From Epinephelus fuscoguttatus (lineage: Eukaryota > Chordata > Actinopteri > Perciformes > Serranidae), in NCBI RefSeq assembly GCF_011397635.1, contig NC_064759.1, positions 22,096,428 to 22,160,427 on the forward strand: a stretch of 64,000 nucleotides of DNA. Direction: 5' to 3'. The translations under genes and the position numbers were made by a program. Position 1 is the first letter of the stretch; each line of letters begins with the position of its first letter. Below are positions 25,301 to 36,415 of the stretch, in pieces. Under the pieces are notes generated by a model, which was not told where the DNA came from, ran no database searches, and worked only from the letters and a program-made list of their open reading frames with translations.

Positions 25301-27390
25301 GAGCAAACGAGAAGCGACTGAATAGCACTTGAGTCTGACCTCCACCAGTCAAGGCCAACAATGCATTCACATACTCCTCAGATGGTCGTTCTTCCGACTT
25401 TGGTGTACTCAGAGCATTTAAACACCACATTGATGATGAAGAGCAAAGGACATAAGATTGGAGACTTATTATTCGCAAAAGGTACTCTAGGTCATACTTT
25501 GTGGTTTTGTCCTATAATTATGGCACCTCTTGCTCTGCCACATACTGCACAGTCTCTGATGGTTGGCATGTTAGTAGCAGAGAGGATTATTCTTAAGGAA
25601 TGGAAGGCTACCAGTGCACCCCGTTTCTCATGATGGCTTAGTGAAATCGTCTTGGGGTTTCACCTGGAGAGACTTTGATACAACAGCTGGGCTTGTATGA
25701 TGAATTTGAGAGTATTTGGGGACCAGTGGTTAGGCACCTTAATTTACCATCTGTTGGCTGAGGTCCCTACTGAGAGTCACCATGTTTTGTTGTTCTTGGG
25801 CATTTTTCATTTTTCCTTTCTGTTTATGTGGTAGGCTAAGCGTTGTATTTATTTATTTTGGTCCAGGCCGCGGAGGTAATTGGGACGTCTGCTATTTGCC
25901 CCTTCATACATACAGATTGTTGATTAGAATGACTGATAATGCACTGAGGAGAAGTTTTGCGGGGCGGGCAGCACTAGCTGTCAAACGTGTATGTACTGAG
26001 ACGATGTGTCACAGAGAAACTGAGACCATATTTTCATAGTTTCGCAAAGATCTGAAAGATTCGATACATTTGCATGTGTCAACTTGAGCAGCTGATACTG
26101 TGAAAAATATCTGCCCGCCCATCACTGTTCAGTAGCGTTGAGTTGATAAAGAGGGAGAGGTGAAAACACCATTCATCATGTTCCAATGAACTGTGCCGCA
26201 ATGTTTGATTACCTCCAAACTCAAATATTTACCATCACAGATATTACCAGCATATACAGCATTTAAAAGTCACTCTCTCCTTTTAAAACATGTGTTAACA
26301 TATTAAAAGCAATTGAGGAATTAACTTTTCCCCCAACACTATCTTGTGTAAATTTCCATATCAGGTGCCATAAAATGAGAGGTTGTCAGCAAATCAATGC
26401 TGCTGCAGCTGCTGCTGCTACTGCACTATCAAACATGCCCAAGATAAATGGACTGACTCTGCTATTCAAGACAGTTAGTAGGCTCTATCCTTCCTGACAG
26501 CACTGATCGAGTCTGCATTTACTCAACACAATAAATTGTCAACATAACTGGTAATCACAATGAAAACAAACCGAGATCCTCAATATGGTATTATATATTG
26601 TGGTTATTTCATTTGACAGGCTGGGCTGGAGCTGCCGCTGTTATCCAGAGCAGTTTGACAATGACTGGTATGCATAGTCCTTGCTAATTAGGTTTCTAAT
26701 TTGATCTGTGTAGGCGTTAACCCACCGGGTAGCCTCTCTGCACAACTTGCTGCTCAGCTTCAGTGGAGGAGCCTGGTGCTTCCTCCTGTAGTCATTATGG
26801 CACCGCAGCACCTCTTCAGAAAACTGCTTCGAGGCTGATGGACAGAGAGGAGAAAGACAGGACGGGTTAATAGGCTGCCAGAAACAGAAATCTGACAAAG
26901 GAGACGTGATGATGCAACATGAAGATTGGTGCATGGCAACTTGATGGCAGATGATGGAGTAGAAAACGTCATCGACGTCACCCTCCCTCTGCCCGGTGCC
27001 TATCACTCACAGGCCTTTTCATAAGTCCAACAATCTCTCGAGTGCCCACACAATAGGCACATTGAAACAGCCACACACAAACAATACAACTACCAATGCT
27101 GCCTAACAGCCAGCATCTACTCGGCATGCTGCAAGATGGATCTTAACAAAGGATCAGTAAAAGCCATTTTGAAATCTCACCGTAAACCCCATTAAATAGC
27201 TATTTCTTTTGCAGTTTTGTATTTCCTCTGTCCTACTTTTCAAAGGTAGTAAAGTTCACAAACACATACAGTAAACAAGCAAGCCAGCACACGTACAGTT
27301 TCATGGGGCCAAAGTTCTAACTCAGGCCAAATTGATACAATCAGAGTTAATATCCTCAGGGTCTAGTTTCCACTTACCTGACTTTCCCAT
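19354..27390 (-). CDS. glipr2: GLIPR2/GAPR-1-like CAP-superfamily protein
   Basis: GAPR-1 is a small lipid-raft protein on the cytosolic face of Golgi membranes that binds acidic phospholipids and negatively regulates autophagy through Beclin-1. Exons (minus): 27390-27378, 26834-26726, 24354-24251, 23803-23726, 19517-19354; sum 468 nt, or 155 residues (human 154). The protein starts MGKSASKQF, an N-myristoylation context, with no signal peptide. The CAP pocket residues His54, Glu65, Glu86 and His103 fall at the same numbers as human GAPR-1. Conserved stretches include [21 protein letters not shown] and GHFTAMVWK. All junction phases agree. Introns 2 and 4 are swollen by repeats; intron 4 carries a copy of the gene's own 3' flank. 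Confidence 0.95.
20575..21285 (+). mobile_element. Harbinger-like element fragment with Myb/SANT-type N-terminus
   Basis: A GC- and CpG-rich block unlike its AT-rich surroundings. At 20917 an ATG opens a 77-residue frame beginning [20 protein letters not shown], which resembles the Myb/SANT-like DNA-binding protein partner of PIF/Harbinger transposons (W..KE.RALL pattern). The similarity fades after about 50 residues and the frame ends at 21150, so this is a broken or captured fragment, not a host gene. The phrase ACACTGCCA occurs near the left end (about 20594) and ATACTGCCAA near 21198; clear terminal repeats were not established. Confidence 0.5.
21368..21943 (+). mobile_element. Compact nonautonomous element, 7-bp target duplication
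   Basis: Flanked by identical TGCTGAT at 21361-21367 and 21944-21950 (possibly 8 bp with the preceding G). The ends are imperfect inverted repeats: CAACCTGGTCTCACTCTGAA on the left, and CAACACATTCTCACTCCGAC as the reverse complement of the right. No transposase frame. Its middle contains one copy of GTTGCCTAAACCCAACCACG (about 21690), which is the unit amplified in the reverse-oriented copy at 60507-62205. The 7-8 bp duplication suggests an hAT-like mechanism, but the termini do not prove it. Confidence 0.85.
21984..22934. repeat. Duplicated segment, copy 2 inside glipr2 intron 4
   Basis: An uninterrupted direct copy of 16856-16939 plus 18246-19105. It has the empty TTAA site at about 22067 where copy 1 carries the 1.3 kb element. 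Because copy 1 lies immediately 3' of the glipr2 stop, this copy places 3'-flank sequence, with the same minus-strand ATTAAA (about 22327), between glipr2 exons 4 and 5. Confidence 0.85.
23320..23460. repeat. GGGAACATAGGACCCTTTTTC repeat and hairpin cluster
   Basis: Several direct copies of a motif like GGGAACATAGGACCC-TTTTTC, plus an inverted pair around GGACCCTTTTCCGG / CCGGAAAAAGGGTCC that would form a strong hairpin. A related inverted piece (CCTATGTTCCCCGCTTTCCG) lies at 23112-23131. Probably the core of a short DNA element spanning about 22935-23500; its boundaries are unclear. Confidence 0.6.
25360..25770 (+). pseudogene. Decayed L1-like ORF2 tail
   Basis: Two broken frames read like the C-terminal end of a fish LINE-1 type ORF2: [20 protein letters not shown], then a [11 protein letters not shown] stretch, a stop at 25631, and further coding-like sequence in another frame. 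Located in glipr2 intron 2. The similarity is by eye to the tail of L1/Tx1-type reverse transcriptase proteins and is tentative. Confidence 0.4.
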
Positions 27391-28985
27391 GGTGCTGACA
27401 CAGGAAGCCTTCAGTAAGATCAGTAACAGGCTTAGCACTCAGCGAGAGCAGCCTCTCCCCTGTCTTGTTTTCTGTTCCTGCTCTCTGTCTCTTTCTCTGT
27501 TGCTCCCTCTCCCTCTCTTCCTGTAGTGCTGTCTATCTACCACTGATGCTTTCAAACAGCTGCTAATGCCTTTATTTTGGGGCCCTTCCTTCAATTCCTC
27601 CCTCTCTACTCCACTTTGAATTTACAGCAGTTGTGTAAAGTTCCTCTTTAGCACTGTGTAGAGATCATTACGTAACATGCTTCTTCCTCAACTTTTCTTC
27701 CACTTCTTTCAACTAAACCTGCCTGTCTCTCTTGAAGCCACACACCCAACTAATCTGCGTGCCCTACGTCTATCTTTATGTGTCAGAGGAGCACACACCC
27801 ACTCCTGTGTCTTTACATTCCCACAGCTGAAAGGGGAGCCCATGCAGACGTTGGTGACATCATCTCTGTGAGACACATGCCCATATATGGCTCTGAGAGT
27901 CTTGTTTTCTGCAACTTTGTAGCCACGGACAAGAGAATGTTACTCCTAACAACTGTAACCAGGACAGTGGCTTTCCTCACAGTCCATGCTGTCATGACGC
28001 AGTGTTGTGCCGGGCCACTGAAGACAATAGCAAACTTTGAGATGGGCCACACTGTGCAAATTGTCCATGCTTCTCTCTGTTTTTTTCTGAACTTAGCTAT
28101 ATATATATATATCCCTGTTTCAAAGCACACTTTCACTTTCAGTTGCGCTGATGGCTTCAAGGTTCTTCTGTCACAAAAACTTTACAGGGGACTTTCCACC
28201 TCCATCTTTCAGTTTCTTCAGTGACGTCTGGATCTATAAATTACACCCCACATACCCAATTGTAAATGAGTGATTCCGTAACCTCCACTTCGAATGAAAA
28301 AGCAATGATTGAGCAATTTGCCTACTGCAGTTGACACACAGGGAGAAGCTGAATCACCATTCATCATGCTGCAGAACAGGTTTCTACTATTTGTTTTGTC
28401 TGTATGAGGTATGCTTCTCTCTGTGTCCTAATGGTATTTCCAAACTGGGATATCTATCATTTAAAAAAAAAGAAAAAGACACCTGCTTTAACAAAGGTAC
28501 GGATGGTGTGCAACAAAACCTCAAAATGGATTAGCTCATATTTTACTGTACAGCTCATAACTCAGCCTTTGAAATTGTCCCTCCACTTTTTGCGAAGGCT
28601 ACAGTTTGTATAAAGAATGAATACTTAAGAAAAATGCCCTTTTCTCACACCCTCTAAATCAATAGGACTTTATTGTGTCAGCACCAAGGTGATTGCTAAT
28701 CTCCCGGTTGTGAATGTGAATTTATCAACACTTTGTTAGACTTGAATAAATTAAGGCCAATAAACACACACTCTAGTTACGACAGCTGAGTTGTAGCTCA
28801 GCCTTAAAGCCAAGGGAGTCAAAGAACACTGCTTGAGCTGTGCCCCCAGCACCACTTTAATGACACTGGGGTCACGGTTCCAGTTCACGTTCATGTGAGA
28901 TGCACAAGGCTTTCCGCTAACTCCAGTGTATCCCATCTGTGTCATTATTAGACGCTTAGAGCAATGGAAGATGTTTGAAGAGCAT
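27391..28985. other. Upstream flank of glipr2
   Basis: No coding exon was seen. Just upstream of the glipr2 ATG (to about 27530) the DNA is pyrimidine-rich on the plus strand. The glipr2 promoter and 5' untranslated region should lie here, since transcription runs toward lower coordinates. The rest is ordinary noncoding sequence with an (AT)n stretch near 28097-28113. Confidence 0.5.
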
Positions 28986-29430
28986 GAAAGTCCAATGAGG
29001 GTAGATGTGAGTGAGGTGGATGGGTCCAACAAACACTGGGCTTTGACCCAGGAGAGTGGTGTTCAAGACCAACAAACAACCAGCTGCATTTGAGCAATTC
29101 AAAGCCAGGTGATTTAGCAAAATGCTGCTGCCTTCCCATGTGCGTTTGTGCCACCAAAAACAGGTGTGTATTAGCATCACAATGCTGCATTTCCAACTGC
29201 ATTTGTGCTACTCAAAAGATAGGTGTTTTTTAGCAACCAGCACTGCCTTTCCAGTCGCATTTGTGCCACCAAAGCAAAGTGTTTTTTAGTGACACATTGC
29301 TAACTTTCCAACCGCATTTGTGCTATTCAAATGATGGGTGTTTTTTAGCGACACGCTTCTGCCTTTTCCTACCCTTATGCAAGTAGTCTTGTTGCCTAAA
29401 CCTAACTGCCAACCCCTTCTGCATAAGGTC
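28985..29430 (+). mobile_element. Diverged relative of the 7-bp-duplication element
   Basis: Shares with 21555-21720 the phrases GGGTCCAACAAACAC, GAGAGTGGTGTTCAAG (compare AGAGTAGTGTTTGAG) and TTGTTGCCTAAACC, in the same order and orientation. Between the last two blocks it carries a tandem repeat (29111-29360) instead of the short spacer. Its outer ends were not identified. Confidence 0.55.
29111..29360. repeat. Tandem repeat, unit about 59 bp
   Basis: About four diverged units, each with the core CATTTGTGC(T/C)A(C/T)(T/C)(C/A) followed by (G)GTGTTTTTTAGC. They begin near 29111, 29170, 29229 and 29287, with a partial fifth at 29345. It sits inside the element relative at 28985-29430. Confidence 0.8.
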
Positions 29431-29572
29431 GCCCCTGGCATCATGTTACAGACACCTGGGCCTTCTGTCCAAGCAAAAGAATACAAGGAGTACAGATGTG
29501 ATCATGCTATGTAGCTATGCTAACATGGCTACCACTTTGGTCCAGACTGAAATATCTCAACAACAACCCATT

Positions 29573-29898
29573 CAACATTGTATGTAGGGCCCATTTGGTC
29601 AGTAAATAAGCTGAAAAGTTGACCCTATATTGGATTGTCCATGGGTTCTTTAATGGCGCCATGCCAATTGCCCACATAGGTGGCTTTACTCAAGTGGGCC
29701 CAAGATAAGACCGCTCTTTTGGGCCCATACCCACTTGGTATCCAGGTAGCCGTAGCATAACCCATGTGGGTCCCACTTGGGTAAACCCACCAATGTGGAC
29801 AACTGGCATGGGGCCATTATAGAACCCATGGACAATCCAATATAGGGTCAACTTTTCAGCTTATTTACCAACCAAATGGGGCCCAAATACACATGTTG
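29573..29898. mobile_element. Full-length palindromic (foldback) element, copy A
   Basis: Almost the whole 326 bp is an imperfect inverted repeat. CAACATTGTATGTAGGGCCC at the left pairs with GGGCCCAAATACACATGTTG at the right, and TATTGGATTGTCCATGGGTT pairs with AACCCATGGACAATCCAATA. The centre lies near 29715. No coding capacity. A second family member lies at 47539-47868. Confidence 0.85.
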
Positions 29899-29899
29899 A

Positions 29900-32800
29900 C
29901 TGGGAATTAAATTGTTTGTCGACACTCATGGTCCCCAGGAAATGAATCCTACTTACTCTGGTGATCCCTTGACCTTTTCGTAGCAACATTGTCTGGTTAA
30001 AAATCTGGGTTTGTACAATATTTTGGTTTACAATATCATCCAAAAATCACATTCCCATCATCCTTTCCATGCTAACACACCAGATGCTAAACATAATACC
30101 TGCTAAACATAAGCATCATGTCATTGTGGGTATGTTCCAATGTTAGGATGAGAACAGCTAGCACGGATGTGAATCCTCAGTCATGTTGAGTCTTTTTCCA
30201 TTGCCACATTTTGTAATTTTGCTGTCTTGGCAAGTGATGCAGCGATTCATGCTGTGAATAGAGGAAATCATAATTTCAAAGACAGCCTCATAAATGAGTC
30301 ATATCAAGCTGAATGCCAGTTTGCAGTATATGTGTCAGCTTTATAAGAGGTCTAACAATCAACGCTTTGATATGTGATTTCTAAAGTCACCATAAGGCAA
30401 CTTGAAACTCCCCACAAAGAAGCAAGATAATCACTGTCTGAGCTGCTGATGCATCATTGCACCACAACACCACAATGTTGCAAGAAGGAAGAGTCTAGTA
30501 AGAACATCATGATAGCCATCAGCCAACATATACATATATTCCTGAAGATAAAGTATTCATACATAGTGTAAATATGTGGGTACCATTTTGTTTCTATGTG
30601 CATTACTGCAGCTCAAAAGGAGCTCTCCTTTCCCTTTATATGCTCTTTCTTGGGAGATGTCTTAAGTACATGAGTAAAAGTCTATTCAGAGTATTTAAAA
30701 TTTTAAAAGTATAACATTAAGCAATGTGTGTGCCACTCAGGATTTAAGAAGTCAATCTCTGGGTAATAAACATTGTGTGAACAAGGTCCCATGTCATACA
30801 TATTGTACAAGGGGCAAATGGGTGTGCGACCGATATTTCTTGTGGCGTCAACCATTGATTTTAATCCACTCCACTTCAAAAAAAAAAAAAAGAAACACAC
30901 ATTATAAGCAACTGTTCTGCATTGTGAGATGTTTCAGATACTTTGTCCAACCTCCTGTCTGATCCTTTCTGGTGTAATTATTGAGAATGCCACAAGGTGG
31001 GACTGTTAGCAAAGACACTGAACAAGGATGTGGTTTGACTATTAGTCACACTAAGTGTAACTAATGACATCTTAGTTTCATAATATGAGTGGACATGATG
31101 GGATTCATGTGAAAAGTCAAGCCACTTGATTTCTCATTAGCTGGATAGTGCTATCTTAACAAATTGATTTCCTCCTCGGTTCCTCCTACCATCTGCATAG
31201 TGATGGGACTGGACAGCTGGAAGAAGACATTTACATAGTGGTCTCGAGACACTGAGACTTTACAGCCATACATCTTAATTCATACTAATTGAGATAGCTG
31301 CGGAGTGTGTGTATTTGTGTGTATCCGCAGTGTGAATGTGTGTATTCGAGTGCGCGTGCGTGCACATGCAGTAGGAGGGATGGTGATGTGATTTATAGAG
31401 AGAGCCCCTTTTAGAGGGACAGTACAGACATCGATCCATGCAGATATTACATCATTTATCTCTGCACATTGGCTATATCTGCTGTACTTATTGCTTGGCT
31501 CCCCTCCCTGTCAGCTGCGACATCCTTCCTTCGCTTCTCCTCTCCTCCCCATCACTTTCCCTCTGTCTCTCGTCCCCTCCCTGCCTTCCCTCCAATTTGT
31601 AATTTTCATTTTTTCCTTACCTGAAGCCCCTAATGAAAATCTTCCAACAGATCCCTTATAAAAAAGAAAGGAACACCAAATTCTTTCTGGGCCAGAAATA
31701 ATTTTCCACTCCTGTCATGACTGAAGTGGATGTGGATTTATGGCAACAGAAATGTGAAATAACTCTAACTGGGGCTGTAAGTGCACTTCCTTGCATATAA
31801 TTCCTCTTTAGCGGTCCCAAGAGGAAGGTGAGGACTTTTTAATAACTCCTTCCATTCACCTCCATCCTCATTAAGAGGTCTAGTTGAGTGAAAATGGGGG
31901 GGTGTTGAGAGGATTGATCTCAGCCGAGAGAAAGAAAAGTGAGGGGGCTGTACTTTTTCGAAGGAGTTGTTGGAAGCTCTCTCTCCAGAGCTCTGCTCCA
32001 GAATTTGACACATCAAGAAGCCTTTTATGGTGTCATTAGTGTAACTGTTCCACCGAGGACAAATGATTCTGCGGGTTAAGAGGAGTTAATCACCTGCCAA
32101 TCAAACCTCATCAAGCCGCCTCTACGGATGAGGCTCTATACAAATCTCATCATATTTACGGAGCCTTCAATTAAGAAGAAACAGGCGAGGAGACGCATGC
32201 AGAGAGGAGCGAGCGACAGGGTGAGCAGAGGGCAAGCTGGGAGGGAAGGAAAGGAAGAAAGACAGAGATAGAGGAAGACAGAGACAGTAAGCAGAGCTGG
32301 ACGACTCCTGTCTGACACTAAGCAGCAGAAACGTAATGTCTTAAAAGGCCATCGCAGTCAATAAAGTTCCTAATGTGCTTAAAGCAATTACTGTGTCCGG
32401 AGAGGAGCAGAGTGCATGCAGGATATTAACCTCAGTAACCCGCTCTATCTGGTCCATAATTAAATTATCCTCACATCCTCATTCTAATACAGACACACAC
32501 ACTTGAACACTCACACACACACTGATGCAAGCATACATTGATGCATGTTCACATTAAGTATTAGCTGAACCATATCCTGACCTGACAAGAGAAGAAAAAC
32601 AAGAATAAAAGTGAATGTGAGAGATAGATGATGATGATGTGAGATGTCAGCGCTGATAACAGCACAAGTATTGTTTCAGCCTGAGGTTGATTGACATGTT
32701 ATGATTTGGTCTTTTAGGTGGCATCTCAAACACACTGTAGATTTCCATGCACGCACTTGAGAACAAATGATCAACTCTCTGACTGTGTCAATGGTCTCTC

Positions 32801-33890
32801 CTTCTCTCTTTAAGAATTCTAGGGTGCAGTTTATTTCCAGAGTTCCATAGTTTTCTAAAATTTCCTAGAAAAGAACTGATGTGTAAGCATAAAGTCAAAG
32901 AGAGATTCCTGGAAAAGAATATGTCACTTAGTCCTACAAATACTGGGCAGACAGTGTTCAACTAGTCTCCAGAGAGTCGAGCAATTCAGTTAATCAATTC
33001 GACATGGATAGGTAAAATTACATTTCCAGTAGTAAATAAACAAGGAATGTATGTTTACTTAGGTTGAAACTGGGCATTTCTTTCAAGAAAATTCCTCTTA
33101 AATTTAGAAACTTGACACAAATCTAATGGGTGATTTTCTTAGAACTATGTGTCTCTGCAATGGACGAAGAGCAGCTGATGGGTGAAGCTGAAATGAAGAG
33201 TTATCTATATGATACCTCCTCATTTCACTACAAAAACCTAAATAATCTAGCAGCTGGCTGGGGGAACGTCGCCAGGGAGCTGAAAAGTTCTGATAATAAA
33301 TAGAAACAGGGTGTCTGACAAAAGTTCAGCTCAAAAACCATAGTGCTGCATTCACTCACATCCTGTTAGGACATTTCAATAGAAAACAGTGCAATCAAAC
33401 TGACTCCCTGCATTCATTTAGGACACGTGTCAGAGCAGAAAAAACAATACCAAATACAGTAATTCCTTCAAGTAACCTTTTTTTAAAGACAGTAACTGTA
33501 TTCAGAATACCACTAATTCAAACTGTAACTGAATACAGCCACACATATTTTTTGTTTTAAATATGTAATCCCATTACTTACCCTGAGGACGAGCTGAATA
33601 GATGTTAATGGTTGAAGGTCAAAGGTCACTGTGACCGAACAAAACATATTTTGATTCAGTTTCATGTCTAATAGAATAAAATGATGAGGTAATGATTAAA
33701 TTGTATATTATTATATTATTCCATATCCACAAGGTTAAAGGTCAACTTGACTGTGATGTCATAATGTTTTCTGGTCATTACTGAACACCACAACTGAGGA
33801 ACAGAAAAGAAGACATTTGGTCCAAAACTGAATTTGTGACACTAATCCTGGGTGCCCATCTTGAGACTGTGCTGATAGCATAGATCCTCT
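29900..33890. other. Gene-free interval, partly unique
   Basis: No exon, SINE or terminal-repeat element was recognised. There is a poly(A)-like run at 30877-30891. The portion 31240-32460 is repeat-poor and is listed separately as a regulatory candidate. The remainder looks like ordinary noncoding DNA. Confidence 0.5.
31240..32460. promoter_or_regulatory. Candidate conserved noncoding region
   Basis: A repeat-poor stretch with balanced composition and many TAAT/ATTA cores (about 31630, 31845, 32030, 32085, 32455), with no coding frame. Unlike neighbouring DNA it shows no match to any repeat family noticed here. In vertebrate gene-poor intervals such stretches are often enhancers. This is an inference from texture only, and no alignment was possible. 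Confidence 0.22.
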
Positions 33891-33904
33891 GAGCTGTGAA
33901 GCAT

Positions 33905-34205
33905 CCAGTAGCTCAGAGGTAGAGCGGGTCGTCCACCAATCAAAAGATCAGCGGTTCGATCCCGGGCTCCTCCAGGCTGCATGTCGAAGTATCCTTGAGC
34001 AAGATACTGAACCCCAAATTGCTCCTGATGGCTGTTCCATCGGTGTGTGAGTGTGTTAAAACTGAGCAGCAGGTGGCACCTTGTATGGTAGCCTTGGCCA
34101 CCAGTGTATGAATGTGTGTGTGAATGGGTGAACGTGACTCGTAGTGTAAAAAGCGCTTTGAGTGGTCACTAGATGACTAGAAAGATGCTATACAAATGCA
34201 GGTCC
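33905..34205 (+). mobile_element. tRNA-derived SINE
   Basis: The head carries polymerase III promoter boxes: GTAGCTCAGAGGTAGAGCGG (A box) and GGTTCGATCCC (B box). The tRNA-like part is followed by a body with CTTGAGCAAGATACTGAACC and a tail reading AAGCGCTTTGAGTGGTC, then CTATACAAATGCA. This is the common teleost tRNA-SINE layout with a LINE-like tail. It cannot fold as a full functional tRNA because the 3' acceptor half is replaced by SINE body. Confidence 0.85.
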
Positions 34206-34468
34206 ATTTTAGAATTTGTAGCTTCTTTGCAACAGCATCCATATTTGAAGCCTTTCCTATCTATAGTCATGTCTACATGGCACTTTATGCTCTGTCCTGT
34301 TTCTCTAGTAGTCCTCCACAAGCCCATTGGTTTTGCTAATATTGAGCCTCAGGTGATTGTTGTTGTACCGTGTGATGGAGCGCTCTGAGTCCTCTGCACT
34401 CCACTGTCAAGATAGTCTCTAAGTAAAGCTTGTTTCTTGCTGTAAATTATTTAATGGAATCATAAATA

Positions 34469-35180
34469 TCAATATAGCCCTTCTGGCCAATGTGACCTCC
34501 AGCATGCACTGGGGCAGTCTGCTGCTGAGTGTGAAGCGGTTGGGATGAGAGTCAGCGCCTCCAGATCAAAGGCCATTGTTCTCTGCTGGAATCCTGTGGG
34601 TTGCCCCCTCTGGTTTGGGAGAGAGTTAGTGCCCCAAGCGAGAGAGTTCAAGTATCTTGAAGACCAGTACGCTTGTTCATGAGTGAGGGTAGAATGGAGC
34701 GTGAGATGGATCGGCAGTTTGGTGCAGCGTCTGCAGTGATGCAGGCGTTGTGCCAGACCATCGTGGTGATGAGAGAGCTGAGCCAGAAGGCATAGCTTTT
34801 GATTTACTGGTCCATCTACGGCCCAGCTCTCACCTATGGTCAGGACCGAAAATCTGAGATCACAGATACAAGCAGCGGAAATGAGTTTCCTCTGTGGGGT
34901 GTCTGGGCTCAGCCTTAGAGATAGAGTGAGGAGCTCGGACTTCCGGAGAGAGCTTGGGGTAGAGCCGCTGCTCCTTCAAGTCGAAAGGGGTCATTTGAGG
35001 TGGTTCAGGCATCTGATCAGGATGCCTCCTCGGTGCCTCCGTTGAAGGTGTTCTGGGCACGTCCCACTGGTGGGAGGAAAGTGTTGCTGGGGAGAGGGAC
35101 GTCTGGGGTGCTTTGCTCGGCCTGCTACCCCTGCAACTCGGCCTCAGATAAGCGGATGAAAATGGATGGATGGATGGACA
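34469..35180 (+). mobile_element. RTE/Rex3-like LINE 3' fragment
   Basis: Frame-broken remains of the C-terminal part of a non-LTR reverse-transcriptase ORF. Visible are FLCGVSGLSLRDRVRSSDFR, then RWFRHLIRMPP in one frame, and GRKVLLGRGTSG in another. It ends in AGCGGATGAAAATGGATGGA with a short (ATGG)n tail at 35162-35177, as expected for teleost Rex3-type elements. 5' truncated, with several frameshifts; not active. Confidence 0.75.
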
Positions 35181-35816
35181 TATCAATATAGTGAAAACTT
35201 CAAAAGTCTGCACTACATACAGCATTTTATATCAGTAAAAACAGACATGGATTACATTGCAACTTGTCTGATTGGCCGAGGCGTACAGCTGCAAGGTGGT
35301 TAGTCTACTTATACTTCCCCGTGATTACAATTCCAGGAAAATAGCACGCAAATTAAATCATTCCATAATTTTTCTGCACTCTTCCACCTATTCATACCTC
35401 ATTTTCATTTTCCTCTTTGCACTCATTGTTTACATAGGTCCTCTAATTGTGGCTGACATTTGGATCTGCTGCATGTTTCTTAAACTCCTCTACCTCTCTC
35501 CCTCTGCATTATGTGTATTCAAATTTAAATAGCTATGTCCAAGTAGTGTAACTAATAAGCTCTTCGAGTTGATTTAATGCTGTTTAATAGTTGTCATACA
35601 AAATGTTATTTGCAGAGCAAAAGAAAAATCTTGACACTGTGAATGCTTATTATTGCCACTAAAAATAAGTAACCACCCTTAAGCGTTATGCATGGGGCCC
35701 TGGTGAAGCTTTCCTCAGCATCTGGGGCGGCTTTTGTGGTTGGACTGGGCAGCGAGCTAATTTAGTATTTCTGGATGGTGCCTCTTTGGTTTGTTTTGCT
35801 ATGTTTGTATTGTTAA

Positions 35817-36415
35817 AGGCCCAGGGTGTAGGATTTAGGGGGATATATTGGCAGAAATGAAATATAATAGGTATGTTTTCCTATATATCTTATAAGTATC
35901 TTTATTTTTTCGTTACCTCAGGACCTGTTTCCAACAAGCAGTATGGTACAGGTCGGTACGCTTTTTTCCCCGTTTCCACTGTGAATAGTTGTGGATGGTA
36001 CCAATGGATCCGTTCCGTACCATCCCCGTTTTTGATCACCCCTCTGTTGGGGTACTTGGCACACTGATCTGGTACTACAAGGTCGGGCTGTGAACACTGC
36101 AGTCCGTTGACTGGTCAATAGAGGACGGTCAGTCTGCTCAGGGCTGAATTGCTGCCTGCAACATGCTAAACAGCATAAGAGTAAGATTGATTTGTAATGT
36201 GAAACTGCTTTCTTACATGTTTTTACCTTTTTGTATCACCCGGTACAGAAGATACCTCTGTAGTTAATGCAGCCCCTGGTAAAAAAAAACAAAAAAAAAC
36301 ACAAAAACATCCTGCACAAAAAACACTGAAGGAATTCTAACCTAGAGAAGTTAAAGCTCGTTGCAATCTTCAGTCCTCACTAATAAATCGCCCTCAAATC
36401 TTACACACTGTTCCT
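35817..36415 (+). mobile_element. TTAA-flanked nonautonomous DNA element with inner insertion
   Basis: Exact TTAA on both sides (35813-35816 and 36416-36419). The ends are inverted repeats: AGGCCCAGGGTGTAGGATTT on the left, and AGGAACAGTGTGTAAGATTT as the reverse complement of the right. Same family as 16940-18245. The middle (about 35930-36250), rich in GGTACC-type motifs, looks like a second element inserted into it. An A-rich run lies at 36281-36306. Confidence 0.85.

Noticed and set aside
26641..27006. A 121-residue single-exon protein on the minus strand
   Set aside because: Only the middle part is glipr2 exon 2 (26834-26726). The rest is intron read-through past the acceptor and donor.
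33905..33985. tRNA gene
   Set aside because: A and B boxes are present, but the sequence continues into SINE body instead of a 3' acceptor stem. It is the head of a tRNA-derived SINE.
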